In this document: positions 21,414-24,324 of the stretch, piece after piece
How the letters are laid out: each line of letters starts with the position of its first letter
How positions within the stretch are numbered: the stretch's first letter is position 1
The notes under the pieces: model-generated
What the model was told of the DNA's origin: nothing
What the model saw: the letters and a program-made list of their open reading frames with translations, nothing else
Databases searched by the model: none
Program-made: the position numbers and the translations under genes
Assembly: GCA_002328585.1 (NCBI GenBank)
Contig: DCUV01000034.1
Span: forward strand, 24,539-48,862
Origin: Spirochaetia bacterium UBA2205
Lineage (GTDB): Bacteria; Spirochaetota; UBA4802; UB4802
DNA: 24,324 bases
Direction: 5' to 3'

Positions 21414-21449
21414 TGACATAGCAATAATTATTGTATGGTGGGGGTTGGT

Positions 21450-23291
21450 ATGCGTCCAAATTTACTGGTAGATTCGCGAGATATCAGGTTTATTTTGTTT
21501 GAGATGTTTGATGTACAAAGTTTATCGCAGTATGAACCATATAAAGAATTTGATAGGGATACCTATGAAGCGGTACTTGATTTAGCCGAACAGATTGCAA
21601 TGGAAGAAGTTTATCCGGCTAATACTGTGGGTGATAAAGAAGGTGTTCAGTTTAATCCTGAAAAGCATACAGTAACAGTGCCACAATCATATAAAAAAGC
21701 CATGCAGGCGTTCAGGGATGCCGGTTTTACCGGCCTTGTTCAGCCCGCTGATTGTGGCGGCATGGGCATGCCGGAGATGATGTATCGCTGTACGCTGGAG
21801 TATTTCCTTGCTGCAAGCGTAGCATTTACTATTTATATTACGCTATCAAACGGTGCCACCAACCTTGTGCGCATCTTTGGCAATGAAGAACAAAAAAGGC
21901 TGTATTTAGCCAATATGGTATCAGGCAGATGGGGTGGCACTATGTGTTTAACCGAGCCCGAAGCCGGTAGCGATGTTGGTGCCGTTAAAACAAAGGCATA
22001 TAAACAAAATGATGGGACATATTTCATTAAAGGACAAAAGATTTTTATTTCTTCCGGTGAAAACGATCTGTATGGAAACATCATCCATATGGTACTGGCA
22101 CGCATTGACGGTGACCCTGACGGTACAAAGGGATTGTCGCTTTTTCTTGTTCCTAAGATTTTAGTGAATGCTGATGGGTCGCCAGGTAAACGCAACGATG
22201 TTGTATGCAGCGGTGTTGAACATAAAATGGGCATTAAAGGTTCAGCAACGTGTACGCTTAATTTTGGCGATAATGATGATTGTGCTGGTTTCCTTGTTGG
22301 CAGGGAACGCGACGGCATCAGGAACATGTTCCACATGATGAACGAGGCGCGTCTTGATGTGGGATTGGAAGGGCTGGGTGTTTCCAGCGCAGCGTACATG
22401 CATGCAGTACAGTATGCTCGCACTCGTATTCAGGGTAAAACTCCATTTAACAATGAGCCTGCCATTATTGGACATCCTGACATAAAGAGGATGCTTTTAT
22501 GGATGAAGTCACACGTTGAGGCAATGCGCATGCTGGTTGCCCTGACTGCGTATAACATTGATATATCGCGGGTAAGAAACGATGAAATTGGCAGGGAAGC
22601 AAATGCCCTTGTTGAATTTCTTATTCCAATATGCAAAGCAGGCAACACGGATCTGTCGTGGCTTATAACAGCAGAGGCTATTCAGGTGTATGGCGGTTAT
22701 GGCTATTGTGGCGAATATCCAGTTGAGCAGTATGCCCGTGATTCAAAGGCGCTATCGCTCTATGAAGGCACCAATGGCATTCAGTCTATTGACCTTACCC
22801 TGCGTAAAATTTTATCTGATGCAGAAAGAGTACGGTATAACGCGTATAAAGAGTTTGCGCACAATATTTTTAAAGAAGCTCGGGCGATAGTTCCTGATAA
22901 TGTGGTGTCAGAGCTGAAAGATGCAGTTGCCCGCATGGATGCTGTTATTGAAAAGCTTGCGGGTGGTGAAACAATTACTGCATTGAGTGTTGCAACGATG
23001 CTGCAGCAGGCATTCAGGATTTTAACCCATGCATTGTTGCATCTGCAGTCAATGACGGTTGCCACACAGAAATTAAAAGCCATTGATGTCAGCTATACCT
23101 ATGGCACCATACCCCATGAAATTTTAGATAACAACGAGATTGCATTTTATTATGGCAAAATCATATCGGCACAGTTTTTTTTGCAGGTTGAGTTTAAAAA
23201 ATACCATGGCATTCTACAGGGTATACTCAATGAAAATGGTATCATAGCAAAGGCACAATCGGAAATGTTTACCGGCGTTTTGGAAGCATAA
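21450..23291 (+). CDS. acyl-CoA dehydrogenase, long (about 610-residue) form
   Basis: This FAD enzyme makes the trans-2-enoyl-CoA that starts each beta-oxidation round. I chose the ATG at 21450 (613 residues), preceded by GGTGGGGG; the ATG at 21435 is possible. The N-terminal helical domain is followed by the FAD/substrate strand segment TMCLTEPEAGSDVGAVKT, the central beta domain (KGQKIFISSGEND), and the C-terminal helices with VYGGYGYCGEYPVEQYARDS and the catalytic glutamate (about 439) in YEGTNGIQSIDL. The extra C-terminal domain of about 130 residues places it with the long DmdC/FadE-like acyl-CoA dehydrogenases rather than the 380-residue classical type. Electrons would go to electron transfer flavoprotein, whose genes are not here. 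Confidence 0.93.
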   Translation: MRPNLLVDSRDIRFILFEMFDVQSLSQYEPYKEFDRDTYEAVLDLAEQIAMEEVYPANTVGDKEGVQFNPEKHTVTVPQSYKKAMQAFRDAGFTGLVQPADCGGMGMPEMMYRCTLEYFLAASVAFTIYITLSNGATNLVRIFGNEEQKRLYLANMVSGRWGGTMCLTEPEAGSDVGAVKTKAYKQNDGTYFIKGQKIFISSGENDLYGNIIHMVLARIDGDPDGTKGLSLFLVPKILVNADGSPGKRNDVVCSGVEHKMGIKGSATCTLNFGDNDDCAGFLVGRERDGIRNMFHMMNEARLDVGLEGLGVSSAAYMHAVQYARTRIQGKTPFNNEPAIIGHPDIKRMLLWMKSHVEAMRMLVALTAYNIDISRVRNDEIGREANALVEFLIPICKAGNTDLSWLITAEAIQVYGGYGYCGEYPVEQYARDSKALSLYEGTNGIQSIDLTLRKILSDAERVRYNAYKEFAHNIFKEARAIVPDNVVSELKDAVARMDAVIEKLAGGETITALSVATMLQQAFRILTHALLHLQSMTVATQKLKAIDVSYTYGTIPHEILDNNEIAFYYGKIISAQFFLQVEFKKYHGILQGILNENGIIAKAQSEMFTGVLEA

Positions 23292-23292
23292 T

Positions 23293-24183
23293 ATGAAGAT
23301 TAATGAGTCCATTTACATCCATAATGTTGATGTAACGCCGCGCGGAAAAAAAGCATTGATTGTTGAAGGTGGCGGCATGCGCGGCGTTTTTTCTTCAGGA
23401 GTTTTATTTACAATGGGAATAAAAGGAGTAACCAATTTTAACATTTACATTGGCGTATCGGCCGGTGCATGTAATGTGGCTTCATTTCTGGGTAGGCAGT
23501 ATGAACGCAATTTCTATATCATGGAAAACTGGTCAGCCTCACAGCGATTTATCAATCCGCTGCGAATTTTTTATGGTAATGTCATGGACCTTGATTGGTT
23601 ATGGGACATAACTATACATAACTATCGCCTAAACCTTGATGAAATTTTTGCCAACACGGATCGTGAATTTATTGTTGTTGTTACCTCAATGGAAACAGGA
23701 CGGCCTGTGTATGTAAAACCTGACAATGACACACTTGAATATATGCTCAAAGCATCAAGTGCTGTGCCAATTTTATATAAAACGAAACTGTTTATCAATG
23801 GGCAACGGGTTATTGATGGTGGTGTTGCTGACTCAATACCTGTTATGGAAGCGTATAAACGGGGTGCACGTGATATCGTTGTGATACGGTCACAGATGAA
23901 AGGCTACAGAAAAAATAATTCTAAAGGCACCGGTATCCTGAATTTATTGTTCATGAATTATCCTGAATTTGGAAAAGCATTCATGCAAAGGGCTTCAACG
24001 TATAATGCTGCAATAGATTTTATTGAAAATCCACCTGATGATTGTCGCATAGTTGAAGTTTGCCCACCGGCAACTTTTGCAACAAAGAGGACAACAACAA
24101 ATAAAGAAATATTGTTAAAGGATTATCAGGTGGCAATCAACATCGGGAATGCGTTTTGCATATTTTATAAATCATTACAATAA
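23293..24183 (+). CDS. patatin-like phospholipase/acylhydrolase
   Basis: The 296-residue protein has the patatin catalytic set: oxyanion loop EGGGMRG (25-31), nucleophile Ser56 in GVSAGA, and Asp175 in the DGG motif of VIDGGVADSIPV. It resembles the RssA/YjjU branch of bacterial patatins and has no signal peptide or clear membrane segment, so it should act on lipid esters in the cytoplasm or at the inner membrane. It starts one base after the acyl-CoA dehydrogenase stop, implying translational coupling, and is followed 16 bases later by an acyl-CoA synthetase start. The order lipase, ligase, oxidation enzymes suggests release of fatty acids for degradation. The true substrate is unknown. Confidence 0.9.
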   Translation: MKINESIYIHNVDVTPRGKKALIVEGGGMRGVFSSGVLFTMGIKGVTNFNIYIGVSAGACNVASFLGRQYERNFYIMENWSASQRFINPLRIFYGNVMDLDWLWDITIHNYRLNLDEIFANTDREFIVVVTSMETGRPVYVKPDNDTLEYMLKASSAVPILYKTKLFINGQRVIDGGVADSIPVMEAYKRGARDIVVIRSQMKGYRKNNSKGTGILNLLFMNYPEFGKAFMQRASTYNAAIDFIENPPDDCRIVEVCPPATFATKRTTTNKEILLKDYQVAINIGNAFCIFYKSLQ

Positions 24184-24199
24184 CTAATGGAGGATTTTT

Positions 24200-24324
24200 A
24201 TGGAACGTATATGGGAAAAGAATTATGATTTCTGGTACAATCCCATCCATTTTCAGAGGATGACGATTCAGGACATGCTACATTGCAGCGCTGCAGTAAC
24301 ACCTGATAAAGTAGCAACAGATTT
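24200..24324 (+). CDS. start of an acyl-CoA synthetase (AMP-forming), partial
   Basis: Only 41 codons are visible. They read MERIWEKNYDFWYNPIHFQR then MTIQDMLHCSAAVTPDKVAT. The layout of an aromatic N-terminus, R-x-T-I-x-D-(M/L)-L and A...TPDK.A is typical of the N-terminus of long-chain fatty acid:CoA ligases. GGAGG lies seven bases before the ATG. The AMP-binding motif would lie beyond the window, so the call rests on similarity of the first residues and on operon context. Confidence 0.65.
   Translation, partial: MERIWEKNYDFWYNPIHFQRMTIQDMLHCSAAVTPDKVATD

Noticed and set aside
21833..22423. 196-codon open frame antisense to the acyl-CoA dehydrogenase gene
   Set aside because: It is opposite conserved coding sequence, with no ribosome binding site or family resemblance.

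Overview
The window reads as a chromosomal segment from an A+T-rich, free-living Gram-negative-type bacterium with a fatty-acid-degrading metabolism and chemotaxis. I favour a spirochaete: the receptor lacks a periplasmic sensor and the first gene loosely resembles the Leptospira DUF1564 family. No rRNA or marker gene is present, so this assignment is weak.

Left part (1-5427): the tail of a small hypothetical gene; a short-chain dehydrogenase (SDR) behind a good sigma70-type promoter packed with inverted repeats; a convergent membrane-anchored conserved hypothetical with a near-consensus promoter of its own; a six-TM chemoreceptor-like protein; and convergent proA (gamma-glutamyl phosphate reductase). 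Both convergent pairs have almost no bases between their stop codons.

Middle part (5645-17966, all minus strand): a type I restriction-modification (RM) defence island. In transcription order it holds a truncated hsdM relic, an AlbA/Schlafen-type ATPase, hsdM, a shorter ATPase of the same family without its AlbA domain, a RAYT (REP-associated tyrosine transposase), two hsdS fragments, a PrrC/RloC-like AAA ATPase (candidate anticodon nuclease), hsdS, hsdR and a small YgjP-type zinc metallopeptidase. hsdS, hsdR and the peptidase overlap by ATGA junctions. hsdM is separated from hsdS by about 4.4 kb of inserted genes and debris. Remnants of at least two more RAYT genes lie in the same orientation at 16227-16424 and 18039-18071.

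Right part (18223-24324, plus strand): a beta-oxidation operon of 3-hydroxyacyl-CoA dehydrogenase, enoyl-CoA hydratase, thiolase, a roughly 610-residue acyl-CoA dehydrogenase, a patatin-like lipase and the start of an acyl-CoA synthetase. Together these could release fatty acids from lipid, activate them and oxidise them. A perfect 15-bp inverted repeat with a 6-nt spacer sits between the -35-like element and the first gene and looks like an operator.

The most interesting parts are the layered RM island (R, M and S subunits plus candidate tRNase, protease and two ATPases), the record of RAYT insertion and hsdS turnover inside it, and the operator-like palindromes of the lipid genes.
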